Position numbers and translations under genes: made by a program | Assembly: GCA_016716385.1 (NCBI GenBank) | Contig: JADJWL010000003.1 | Span: 1 to 64,000 of the forward strand | DNA from: Bryobacterales bacterium | GTDB taxonomy: Bacteria; Acidobacteriota; Terriglobia; Bryobacterales; Bryobacteraceae | Length of the DNA stretch: 64,000 nt | Direction of reading: 5' to 3' | In this document: positions 11,613-19,462 of the stretch, one piece after another | How positions within the stretch are numbered: the first letter of the stretch is position 1 | Layout of the letters: every line of letters starts with the position of its first letter | The notes under the pieces: model-generated | Told to the model about the DNA's origin: nothing | The model's input: only the letters and a program-made list of their open reading frames with translations | Databases searched by the model: none

Positions 11613-13166
11613 GGCGCAGGCGGGGATCCGTGTGCGTGTGGGGCAGCCGCATCCGCCCGCTGCGCGAGGGCGGCTATCAACGTGCGCATGGGGCTACGGC
11701 ATTTGTCAGTTCGTGCGGACGGCGTTCTGTGCGCGCCTGGGGACGTGGCTTTGTCCGCTGGGGCGGGCGGCGGTCAGGGCGCCTGCGGGGCGGCCGCATC
11801 CGCCCGCTGCGCGGGGCGGCTATCCGTGCGCGTGGGGCTGCGGCATTTGTCCGTTCGTGCGGACGGCGTTCTGTGCGCGGCTGGGGACGTGCATTTGTCC
11901 GCTTGGGCGGGCGGCGGTCAGGGCGTGTGGGGCAGCCGCATCCGCCCGCTGCGCGGGGCGGCTATCCGTGCGCGTGGGGCTGCGGCATTTGTCCGTTGGT
12001 GCGGACGGCGTTCTGTGCGCGCCTGGGGACGTGCATTTGTCCGCTGGGGCGGGCGGCGGTCAGGGCGCCTGTGGGGCAACCGCATCCGCCCGCTGCGCGG
12101 GGCGGCTATCCGTGCACGTGGGGCTACCGCGTTTGTCCGTTCGTGCGGACGGCGTTCTGTGCGCGACTGGGGACGTGCGTTCGGCCGCGGGGGCTGGCGG
12201 CAGTCAGGGCGCCTGTGGGCAGCCGCATCCAGCCGCTGCGCGGGGCGGCTATCCGTGCGCGTGGGGCTGCGGCATTTGTCCGTTCGTGCGGACGGCGTTC
12301 TGTGCGCGACTGGGGACGTGCACTTGTCCGCTGGGGCGGGCGGCGGTCAGGGCGTGTGGGGCAGCCGCATCCGCCCGCTGCGCGGGGCGGCTATCCGTGC
12401 ACGTGGGGCTACCGCGTTTGTCCGTTCGTGCGGACGGCGTTCTGTGCGCGACTTCGGACGTGCATTTGTCCGCTGGGGCGGGCGGCGGTCAGGGCGTGTG
12501 GGGCAGCCGCATCCGCCCGCTGCGCGGGGCGGCTATCCGTGCGCGTGGGGCTACCGCATTTGTCCGTTCGTTGCGGACGGCGTTCTGTGCGCGACTGGGG
12601 ACGTGCATTTGTCCGCTGGGGCGGGCGGCAGTCAGGGCGACTGTGGGGCAGCCGCATCCGCCCGCTGCGCGGGGCGGCTATCCGTGCGCGTGGGGCTGCG
12701 GCATTTGTCCGTTCGTGCGGACGGTGTTCTGTGCGCGCCTGGGGACGCGCATTTGTCCGCTGGGGCGGGCGACGGTCAGGGTGCCTGTGGGGCAGCCGCA
12801 TCCGCCCGCTGCGCGGGGCGGCTATCCGTGCGTGCGTGGGGCTGCGGCATTTGTCCGTTCGTGCAGACGGTGTTCTGTGCGCGCCTGGGGACGTGCATTT
12901 GTCCGCTGGGGCGGGCGGCGGTCAGGGCGTGTGGGGCAGCCGCATCCGCCCGCTGCGCGGGGCGGCTATCCGTGCGCGTGGGGCTGCGGCATTTGTCGGT
13001 TCGTGCGGACGGCGTTCTGTGCGCGGCAGGGACGCATTTGTCCGCTGGGGCGGGCGGCAGTCAGGGCGGGTGTGGGGCAGCCGCATCCGCCCGCTGCGCG
13101 GGGCGGCTATCCGTGCGCGTGGGGCTGCGGCATGTGTCCGTTCGTGCGGACGGCGTTCCGTGCAGC
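11613..13166 (+). repeat. Tandem array of ~11 units of about 143 bp
   Basis: The landmark (CAGCCGCATCCGCCCGC and variants) occurs at about 11644, 11791, 11933, 12077, 12220, 12362, 12504, 12649, 12793, 12937 and 13078. Spacings are 147, 142, 144, 143, 142, 142, 145, 144, 144 and 141 bp. Units are very similar; most length changes fall in the short stretch after GGTCAGGGC. Each unit carries GCATTTGTCCG twice, a perfect hairpin GTCCG-TTCGTG-CGGAC (e.g. 11849-11864), and a second self-complementary piece CCGCCC...GGGCGG. The base composition is extremely G+C-rich. All three plus frames stay open across the array, and the period is not a constant multiple of three, so the long open frames are composition artefacts. 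The first ~30 bp are a degenerate partial unit. Confidence 0.95.
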
Positions 13167-13170
13167 GACA

Positions 13171-13248
13171 GCCGACGGTTCGTCGCTTCCGGAATCTGCG
13201 GCACACCACGAAGGCGCAACTCGAAAAGGCAACCACGCCGGGCGATGG
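13171..13248 (+). pseudogene. Second copy of the nuclease-like gene's 3' end
   Basis: Directly after the array, one frame reads VRRFRNLRHTTKAQLEKATT, matching VRSFQNLRYTTKAQLETATS at the C-terminus of the broken gene at 10337-11357; 16 of 23 aligned residues agree. Only this terminal piece is present and its stop codon is not preserved. It is the relic of a diverged paralogue, so the repeat array lies between two homologous gene ends. Confidence 0.75.
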
Positions 13249-13270
13249 AAGGGCGCACGGCGGCGGGAGA

Positions 13271-13704
13271 CTACGCGACGTCCTCAAGACCCAGGACAAC
13301 CCGCTTGCCCAGCAGTTCAAGGGCGCTCTGAAGCCGCTCGGAGCGTGTGTCCTGGTTGGGGTCGAGCATTCTGCGGACGATGGTCTCGCGCACGCCCAGG
13401 CGCCGGGCAAGTTCGGACTGACTGATCCCGGCAGCCCGGATGGTCCAGTAGAGGGCCAGCTTGCCGGCGATCCACAGCGGCACGGGAATCAGCCGGTGAC
13501 CACGCTTCACGGGTCCGGGGCGGGGCACGTCCGAGCGATCGGCGATGGCGAACGCGATCGCGCTGCCGAGGCAGTCACTGGCTTCTTCCATGGCTTCCCG
13601 AAGGTCCGCGCCGTCCGTGAGGGCAGCGGGAAAATCCGGGAAGCTGACGACGAAGCGGCCAGCTTCATCGCGCCGGAAACGGGCGGATAGGCAATCGTGA
13701 GCAT
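13271..13704 (-). pseudogene. hicB: HicB-family antitoxin, frameshifted near its start
   Basis: HicB antitoxins neutralise the HicA mRNA interferase and repress their own operon. The body is complete: a HicB partial RNase H-like fold (RFRRDEAGRFVVSFPDFPAA, then TDGADLREAMEEA) and a C-terminal helix-turn-helix (QSELARRLGVRETIVRRMLD). The only plausible start, ATG at 13704 (MLTIAYP), is one base out of frame with the body; restoring one base near 13690 gives a typical HicB N-terminus. No other ATG, GTG or TTG lies in frame before the conserved core. No hicA is visible on either side, so this is an orphan as well. It is 21 nt downstream of the amidohydrolase stop. Confidence 0.7.
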
Positions 13705-13725
13705 CAGAGGCCTTATCGGTTGGCT

Positions 13726-15366
13726 CTACCGCGTCTTCCCCGGCCCGTAGAGAACCGCGCCGGGACGCGCGCCGGTGTGCTTGCCCTGGTCCAGCACGAT
13801 CTTCCCGTTCACCACGACGTACTCGACGCCCTCCGCGTACTGGTGCGGCTTTTCGAACGTCGCGCGATCGATGATGCGCTCGGGATCGAAGATCGCGATG
13901 TCGGCCGCCTGGCCGGGACGCAGCAGGCCGCGGTCCCAGATGCCGATCTTGGCCGCGTTGGCCGAGGTCATTTTGCGGATCGCTTCTTCGAGCGTGAGCA
14001 CCTTCTCCTCGCGCACGTAGCGGCCCAGGACGCGGGGGAACGTGCCGTAATAGCGGGGATGCGGGTTGCCGCGCGCGAGCGGTCCGGTGGTCTTCACCGC
14101 CGTGCCGTCCGAGCCGATCGACACCCAGGGGGTCTTGAGCGCGTGCCGCATGTCTTCCTCGGCGTGGTGGAAGTAGACGGTCGGCACCGAGCCGTTGTTG
14201 TCCATCAGCACCGTGAACAGCGTCTCCAGCGGGGGCTTGCCGAGCGCCGCGATCACCTCGCTCATGCGCTTGCCTTCGAAGCGCTTGTAGTCCGGGTTGG
14301 AGAATGAGACGAGCAGCATGCCTTCCCAACTGCCGGTCGCGGTGTAGTGGTTGTACCAGTTGGAGCCCGGAATGCCGTTGAGGATCTCCTTCTCGATGCG
14401 GGGGCGCAGCGCGGGATCCTTCAGCCGCGCGATCATGGCGTCGCGTCCGCCTTCGTGCGCCCAGGGCGGGACGATCGACGCGAGGTTGTTCTGTCCGGCG
14501 CGGTACGGGTAGACGTGCGCCTCCACCCACTGGCCGCGCGCGCGGGCGTTGGCGATGGTGGCGAGCAGTTCCGGCATCTGGCCCCAGAGCTTGTGTTCGG
14601 CGATCTTCAAATGAATGATGTCGACGCCGACATTCGCCCGGCGACCGATGTCCAGGGCTTCGGCGACGGCTTCGAAGACGCCCTGCCCTTCGGTGCGCAT
14701 GTGCGTCGAGTAAATGCCGCCGTAGCGGCCCGCGGCCTCGCACATCGCCACCAGCGCGTCGGTATCGATCCAGGCGCCGGGAGGGCCGCTGAGCGAGCTG
14801 GCGACGCCGAGAGCCCCCTGCCGCATCGCCTTGTCCACCTCGCGGCGCATCGCTTCGCGTTCTTCGGGCGTCGCCGGACCGGCCTTGTCGCCGCGCACGT
14901 AGGTCCAGACCTGGCTCGACCCGACGTAGGTCCCGATGTTGGTGGAGACGCCGCGCTTCAGCACTTCGGCGAAGTAGCCGTCGAAGTCGGTCCAGGGGTC
15001 CTGGGATCCGCGGGACTGTTTTCCGCCGAGGGGCGCGGCCGATCCGCCTTCGCCGAAGATCATGGACGTGACGCCCTGCCGGATCATGCTTTCGGCGTCG
15101 CCATCGACCAGGATCGTGTTGTCGGAGTGGTTGTGGATGTCGATGAAGCCGGGCGCGACGATCCTGCCCTGAGCGTCGATCACGCGATGGGCTTGCGCCG
15201 CCGCGAGCTTGCCCATGGCGGCGACGCGTCCGCCGCGGATGGCGATGTCGGCGCGGAACGTGGGATTGCCGGTCCCGTCGGCGACGCGCCCGTTGCGGAT
15301 CAGGAGGTCATAGGGTTGGGCGGCAAGCGCACCCGCGGCCAGAAGGGCAAGGATGGCAGGTCTCAT
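13726..15366 (-). CDS. Exported D-aminoacylase-type amidohydrolase
   Basis: A 546-residue member of the amidohydrolase superfamily, N-acyl-D-amino-acid deacylase branch. It probably hydrolyses N-acyl-D-amino acids or related amides outside the cytoplasm. A signal peptide covers about residues 1-16 (MRPAILALLAAGALAA). Metal-binding motif FIDIHNHSDN lies near 75-85; later STHMRTEG, the HLKIAEHK histidines and the IGSDGTA aspartate follow the family order. The start ATG overlaps the stop of the upstream gene (ATGA), implying translational coupling. A much longer frame open through here to 17961 is antisense noise over the PhoD gene; only this portion has family sequence. Confidence 0.92.
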   Translation of the reverse strand: MRPAILALLAAGALAAQPYDLLIRNGRVADGTGNPTFRADIAIRGGRVAAMGKLAAAQAHRVIDAQGRIVAPGFIDIHNHSDNTILVDGDAESMIRQGVTSMIFGEGGSAAPLGGKQSRGSQDPWTDFDGYFAEVLKRGVSTNIGTYVGSSQVWTYVRGDKAGPATPEEREAMRREVDKAMRQGALGVASSLSGPPGAWIDTDALVAMCEAAGRYGGIYSTHMRTEGQGVFEAVAEALDIGRRANVGVDIIHLKIAEHKLWGQMPELLATIANARARGQWVEAHVYPYRAGQNNLASIVPPWAHEGGRDAMIARLKDPALRPRIEKEILNGIPGSNWYNHYTATGSWEGMLLVSFSNPDYKRFEGKRMSEVIAALGKPPLETLFTVLMDNNGSVPTVYFHHAEEDMRHALKTPWVSIGSDGTAVKTTGPLARGNPHPRYYGTFPRVLGRYVREEKVLTLEEAIRKMTSANAAKIGIWDRGLLRPGQAADIAIFDPERIIDRATFEKPHQYAEGVEYVVVNGKIVLDQGKHTGARPGAVLYGPGKTR

Positions 15367-16559
15367 TGGTCTGGCATCGTAGCATTTTTCTTCGCGGGTT
15401 CCTTCGCGGGAAGGGTAATCTCGACGAAGAGGTCGCGGCCGGCGCGCGCGGCGGCGCGCGCGAACCCGCGGTCCAGCACGCCCACCCACCAGGCGCCCGC
15501 GGGCGACTCCCAGAAGCGCACATATTGATCCAGCTCCTCGTCGGAGAAGGTGTCGAAGGTGAACAGCGCCGCGACAATCGAGGCGTTGCGCATGAGGCGC
15601 AGGTACTTTTCCTTCACCGTGCCGAGAGCCTCGTCGAGTTCGCGCGTATGGTAACGCCTGGCCGCGGGCAACCGGGGATTCAGGGCCTGCGCCAGCGACC
15701 GGACCAGCGCCAGCGAGGTTTCGACGTCGCGGTCCGGCACGCGCCGGGCGTCGACGAGGCGGTGAATCAACCGCAGGCGCTCTTCGGCCGGGGGCCTTTC
15801 GATCAGGGCCGCGGCATAGGCTTCGAGGTCCTTGCGATTGCCGGTTGCCTGGCGGATCAATTGTCCGGCGCGGAGGGCCGGCAGACTGTCGATCCACTGG
15901 GAGAGCGGGGCGGTGTGTTCCGCGTGGGCCGCCTCCTCGAACTCGCTGCGGATGGCGGACAGAAACAGAGATGGGCGGAAATGCTTGCCGATGGCGGCGG
16001 CGATCGCGTCCGCGCCGGCATCGGCCACGCGGGACTTGTCGAGAAAACCGATCAGATTGGTGCGGGAGAACTGCTCGATGAGAACGGACTCGCCGGAATG
16101 TTCGAGCAGAGCGGCGACCAGCGCCGGGACGTCCCGTTCGGCCGGGGGCTCGGGGAGCGGAGGGATGGCGGGCGCTTCGCGGACCACCGGCATCGGGACC
16201 GGCTCGACCTCGCGCACGACCGGCGTCGGAGGGGGCGGCGGTGGAGGCGGAGGCTCGGGGGCCGGTTCCGGCTCGCGATAGGGGCGCAGCGCTTCGCACG
16301 CCACATAGCCAAGACGGCGCGTGTCGCCGGGACGCGTCACGGCGCACCACGTCACGTCCTGCCCGAACAGCACGAGGCCGATGTCGAGCACGTCGCCGCG
16401 GCGCAGCATGCCGGCCGGCTCCTGCTTCTCGTCCATCCGCGAGAAATACGGGACCGTTTCGGGGGCGACCACCGAGCGTGCGCCGGCGGTCTGTCCGTTC
16501 AGCATTCCAGCCGCGGCCGGCAACACGGCAAGCAGCACCAGCCGATCCAGCGGCGGCAT
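15363..16559 (-). CDS. Secreted proline-rich protein of unknown function
   Basis: A 398-residue protein with a signal peptide (about 1-22, PLDRLVLLAVLPAAAGML). It has a ~70-residue segment resembling a bacterial SH3-like domain, a linker with a run of nine prolines (about 107-115), and a helical C-terminal half. The end (SDEELDQYVRFWESPAGAWW) resembles the DUF2059 pattern of short helical periplasmic domains. No catalytic motif is seen. It overlaps the amidohydrolase by 4 nt and lies 24 nt downstream of the PhoD stop. Confidence 0.75.
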   Translation of the reverse strand: MPPLDRLVLLAVLPAAAGMLNGQTAGARSVVAPETVPYFSRMDEKQEPAGMLRRGDVLDIGLVLFGQDVTWCAVTRPGDTRRLGYVACEALRPYREPEPAPEPPPPPPPPPTPVVREVEPVPMPVVREAPAIPPLPEPPAERDVPALVAALLEHSGESVLIEQFSRTNLIGFLDKSRVADAGADAIAAAIGKHFRPSLFLSAIRSEFEEAAHAEHTAPLSQWIDSLPALRAGQLIRQATGNRKDLEAYAAALIERPPAEERLRLIHRLVDARRVPDRDVETSLALVRSLAQALNPRLPAARRYHTRELDEALGTVKEKYLRLMRNASIVAALFTFDTFSDEELDQYVRFWESPAGAWWVGVLDRGFARAAARAGRDLFVEITLPAKEPAKKNATMPDQ

Positions 16560-16583
16560 ACGGCGCGATTATAGCGCGGCGCG

Positions 16584-18146
16584 TCAGGCGGGGACGGCGC
16601 CGGGACGGCCGTTTTCGACGACGAACGAGGCCCGGGTGGCGATCGGGCTGCCCGGCTTGGTGACGTACTCGACCACCCGGTAGTCGCTGCGCCACTGGTC
16701 CGGCGTCACCACGCAGCGGACGTAGCCGCGCTGGCTGTTGAAGAATTTCACGTGCGGGTTCTCCGGCAGATAGGCGGCCACGGTGGGAACGGTGTCGGAG
16801 CCGTCGCCGCTTGAGGAAATCGAGGTTGCGACGAACTCGGTGCCGACTTTGAGCGATTTGGGGTTGGAGAAGTCCACGTGCAGGTCGGCGACCCAGTTGG
16901 AATGGATATCGCCCGTGAGGACCACCGGATTGGCGATCCTGCGTTCGCCGAGGTACGCGAGAAGCCTGTTCCGCGCGACCTCGTAGCCCGCCCACTGATC
17001 CATGGGATGAGCCACGTCCGGGCCGGGCATGCGGTCGACCTTGGCCATCATGACCTGCTGCGCGAGCACGTTCCAGCACGCCGTGGAGCGGTTCAGACCG
17101 TCGACCAGCCACTGCTCCTGCTCGGGGCCCATCATCGTGGCGTTGGGATCGAGCATGGCGGGACACGGCGGCTTGGTGCCGTCGTCGCAGGGCTGATCGG
17201 TGCGGTACTGCCGGGTATCGAGGACGGAGAACTCGGCGAGGTTGCCGTAGGCCAGGCGCCGGTAGAGCAGCATCTTCGAACCGGTGGGCAGCGATGTCCG
17301 GCGGAGGGGCAGGTGCTCGTAATAGGCCTGGTAGGCATTGGCGCGCCGCTCGAGGAACGCCTCGCGGGGCTGGTCGTCCTCGGGAATGTCGTTGGCGTAG
17401 TTGTTGTCGACCTCGTGGTCGTCCCAGGTGACCACCCACGGGAAGCGGGCGTGCACTTCGCGCAGCAGAGGATCGCTCCTGTAGAGCGCATAGCGGTTGC
17501 GGTAGTCGCTGAGGGAGACGATCTGGGGGGTACCGTGGTCGCGGGGGCGGCTGGGATCGGGCCGGGGGCCGCCTTCGTAGATGTAGTCGCCCAGGTGGAT
17601 GACCAGGTCGAGGTCTTCGTCGGCCATGTGCTGGAAGGACGTGTAGAGGTATTCGTAGTGCTGGCAGGAGGCGAAGGCAAAGGACAGCCGGTCCAGATCG
17701 TGATTGGCGGCGGCGGCCGTGCGGGTGCGGCCGATGGGGCTCTCCTCCGATCCCGCGATGAAGCGGTAGAAATACCAGCGGCCGGGTTCGAGGCCATCCA
17801 CCTCGACGTGCACCGCGTGGGCGAGGTTGGCCGGAGCGGTCGCCTTGCCCTGCTGGACGATGTTGGCCATCTTGTCGTCGGAGGCCACTTGCCACCGGAC
17901 CTCGACATCCTCGGGAGGCATGCCGCCGCCTTCCGACGGCTTGGGAGCGAGCCGCGTCCACAGCACGACGCCGTCGGGGAGCGGATCGCCCGAGGCCACA
18001 CCCAGGGTGAAGGGGTTCGTCCCGAACTTCGGCGAGGCGCAGGAGAGGGTGGAGCCCGCGGCGAAGGTCAGTCCGAGGAAGGCGCCGCTCTGGATGAGGA
18101 AGCGGCGGCGCTCGAGAAGGTCGCGATTCCGGTTGGCGAATGTCAC
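16584..18146 (-). CDS. phoD: PhoD-like alkaline phosphatase, Tat-exported
   Basis: A 520-residue phosphodiesterase/phosphomonoesterase of the PhoD family. The twin-arginine signal RRRFLIQSGAFLGLTFAAG starts at residue 13. The N-terminal PhoD domain begins FTLGVASGDPLPDGVVLWTR. Metal-site motifs of the calcineurin-like core are all present: FAFASCQHYE, HLGDYIYEGG, VTWDDHEVDNNY and VLTGDIHSNW. The fold needs export with its Fe/Ca centre, consistent with Tat. It is 41 nt downstream of the anti-sigma gene and could be read from the CHAT-sigma transcript. The start was chosen because it gives the complete Tat motif. Confidence 0.95.
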   Translation of the reverse strand: MTFANRNRDLLERRRFLIQSGAFLGLTFAAGSTLSCASPKFGTNPFTLGVASGDPLPDGVVLWTRLAPKPSEGGGMPPEDVEVRWQVASDDKMANIVQQGKATAPANLAHAVHVEVDGLEPGRWYFYRFIAGSEESPIGRTRTAAAANHDLDRLSFAFASCQHYEYLYTSFQHMADEDLDLVIHLGDYIYEGGPRPDPSRPRDHGTPQIVSLSDYRNRYALYRSDPLLREVHARFPWVVTWDDHEVDNNYANDIPEDDQPREAFLERRANAYQAYYEHLPLRRTSLPTGSKMLLYRRLAYGNLAEFSVLDTRQYRTDQPCDDGTKPPCPAMLDPNATMMGPEQEQWLVDGLNRSTACWNVLAQQVMMAKVDRMPGPDVAHPMDQWAGYEVARNRLLAYLGERRIANPVVLTGDIHSNWVADLHVDFSNPKSLKVGTEFVATSISSSGDGSDTVPTVAAYLPENPHVKFFNSQRGYVRCVVTPDQWRSDYRVVEYVTKPGSPIATRASFVVENGRPGAVPA

Positions 18147-18187
18147 GCGTTTATGCTACCGCAGGCGCGTTACAGGAAAATGTCGGA

Positions 18188-18760
18188 TTATTCGGCGCGG
18201 AGGGCGAACTCGCGCAGGGGATCGCCGCGGGGGGATGCGACGCGGACGAAATAGCGGCCCGCCGCCAGTGGTTTGCCGGTCTCGATTTCGGTACGGCCCG
18301 CGGCCAGAGTGCCGCTCCAGATCGCCCGGCCCTCGCGGGAAACGATCTCAACGGCGTAGGCATGCTCCGCCGGCAGGCCTGTGAGGTCAAGGACCAGGCG
18401 CAGATGCCGTCCCGCCGCCACGCCCGCCGGATCGCCCCGCAGGGCCGTCAGCGTCACGGCGACGGGTGGCGGTTCGGGGCCGCGCTGCGCACCCCACCAG
18501 GCGAGCCCGGAAGCCAGGACCAGTGCCGCGGCGATCGCTCCGAGGCGCCAACCGGCGGATCGCGGACGGGGCGTCTCGATCGCGGGTGCGACGCGCCTGA
18601 ACGTCCGGATGAAGGTCTCGGCTTCCTCCAGCCGGACCTGGCAATCGGCACAGAGAAGGAGATGCTCTTCCACAGCGGCTGCCTCGTCCGACCCCAGCTT
18701 GCCCATGGAGTACATCTCCAGCCGGGTGTCGTCGGGGTGCGAGGTGAAGTCTGGTTCCAT
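18188..18760 (-). CDS. Zinc-finger anti-sigma factor, membrane-anchored
   Basis: A 190-residue single-pass protein. The N-terminal zinc-binding anti-sigma (ZAS) pattern has His33, Cys37 and Cys40 (EEHLLLCADC). One transmembrane helix follows (about 74-92, GAIAAALVLASGLAWWGA), then an outer domain of about 100 residues with beta-rich repeats. The start ATG at 18760 follows AGGAAGAGG with good spacing; the frame is also open from 18808. It should bind the ECF sigma factor encoded immediately upstream. The extracellular domain resembles carboxypeptidase-regulatory or fibronectin-like folds in general layout, but no family is claimed. Confidence 0.85.
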   Translation of the reverse strand: MEPDFTSHPDDTRLEMYSMGKLGSDEAAAVEEHLLLCADCQVRLEEAETFIRTFRRVAPAIETPRPRSAGWRLGAIAAALVLASGLAWWGAQRGPEPPPVAVTLTALRGDPAGVAAGRHLRLVLDLTGLPAEHAYAVEIVSREGRAIWSGTLAAGRTEIETGKPLAAGRYFVRVASPRGDPLREFALRAE

Positions 18761-18839
18761 TCGTGGCAGCCTCTTCCTGGGGTCCGGAACCTCCGGAGAG
18801 CCCCTCACTCTGTTAAGTACCAGGACAAGGGAAAAATTC

Positions 18840-19460
18840 TCAAGAAAATTTTTGCGAGGCCAACCTTTTCTTTCCCAGCTCGCCGAACCGCGCTTTTGCC
18901 CGCGACTTCAGAAGCCGGAACTGGGTCTCCGTCAGGTTCATTTCGGAGCAGATCTGGTGCTGCGGCTGCTCGAGGAGGTAGAAGCGCGTGAGGATCTCCC
19001 GGTCGCGCGACGGGATACCGCGGAGAATGCGCGCCATGATCTCCTCCTGCTGCGATTCGATCGCCGCTTCTTCCGGGGTCACGTCGTGGGAGGACAGCGT
19101 GCCTTCCGATTCCGGCCGCAACCGCTCACGCCCCGTCACGGCTTCGGTAATGTAGGCCGCCACCTGCCGGCGGACGACCGTGCGGACAAACCCCATCAAG
19201 CGGTTGGGATCCCGCAGCTCACCAGACCGGATCGCCTCGACGACGACGACGAATGTGTCGTGGACTTTGTCCTCGACATCCTGTGTCCCTAACTGCCGGC
19301 ACAAATAGAACCGAATACCGCGGACGAACAGCCCATAGAGCTGCTCCATGCCGGCTTTTTCGCCCGATCGCACGGACGCGACCAGCCGGACCCAATCGAT
19401 TGCGGCCCAATCGGGGCTCGCGGCTTGTTCCGGGGCGATCCGGCTGAGACCTGGAGACAT
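18840..19460 (-). CDS. ECF-type sigma-70 factor
   Basis: A 206-residue RNA polymerase sigma factor. The region 2-like part includes YGLFVRGIRFYLCRQLGTQD and VEDKVHDTFVVVVEAI. The region 4-like helix-turn-helix near the C-terminus includes RDREILTRFYLLEQ and QICSEMNLTETQFRLLKSRA. It starts 2 nt after the CHAT protease stop and is followed by its likely anti-sigma factor 79 nt downstream. The three form an operon in the order protease, sigma, anti-sigma. It probably autoregulates this operon and a surface or stress regulon, which cannot be defined from this window. Confidence 0.9.
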   Translation of the reverse strand: MSPGLSRIAPEQAASPDWAAIDWVRLVASVRSGEKAGMEQLYGLFVRGIRFYLCRQLGTQDVEDKVHDTFVVVVEAIRSGELRDPNRLMGFVRTVVRRQVAAYITEAVTGRERLRPESEGTLSSHDVTPEEAAIESQQEEIMARILRGIPSRDREILTRFYLLEQPQHQICSEMNLTETQFRLLKSRAKARFGELGKKRLASQKFS

Positions 19461-19462
19461 GT

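Noticed and set aside
11613..13166. Array considered as a CRISPR
   Set aside because: Units are adjacent without unique spacers, about 143 bp long, and no cas genes are in the window.
11351..13690. Long open frames of 779, 629 and 633 codons in all three plus frames across the repeat array
   Set aside because: All three frames are open at once, unit lengths are not constant multiples of three, and composition (Arg, Ala, Gly, Cys-rich) follows from base content. No domain is recognisable.
13271..14743. 490-codon minus-strand frame that ends with the HicB body
   Set aside because: The upstream two thirds lie over the amidohydrolase in the wrong frame; only the last ~140 codons have family sequence.
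13726..17961. Open frame of 1411 codons on the minus strand
   Set aside because: Only the part from 15366 down encodes the amidohydrolase; the rest is out-of-frame reading over the secreted-protein and PhoD genes.
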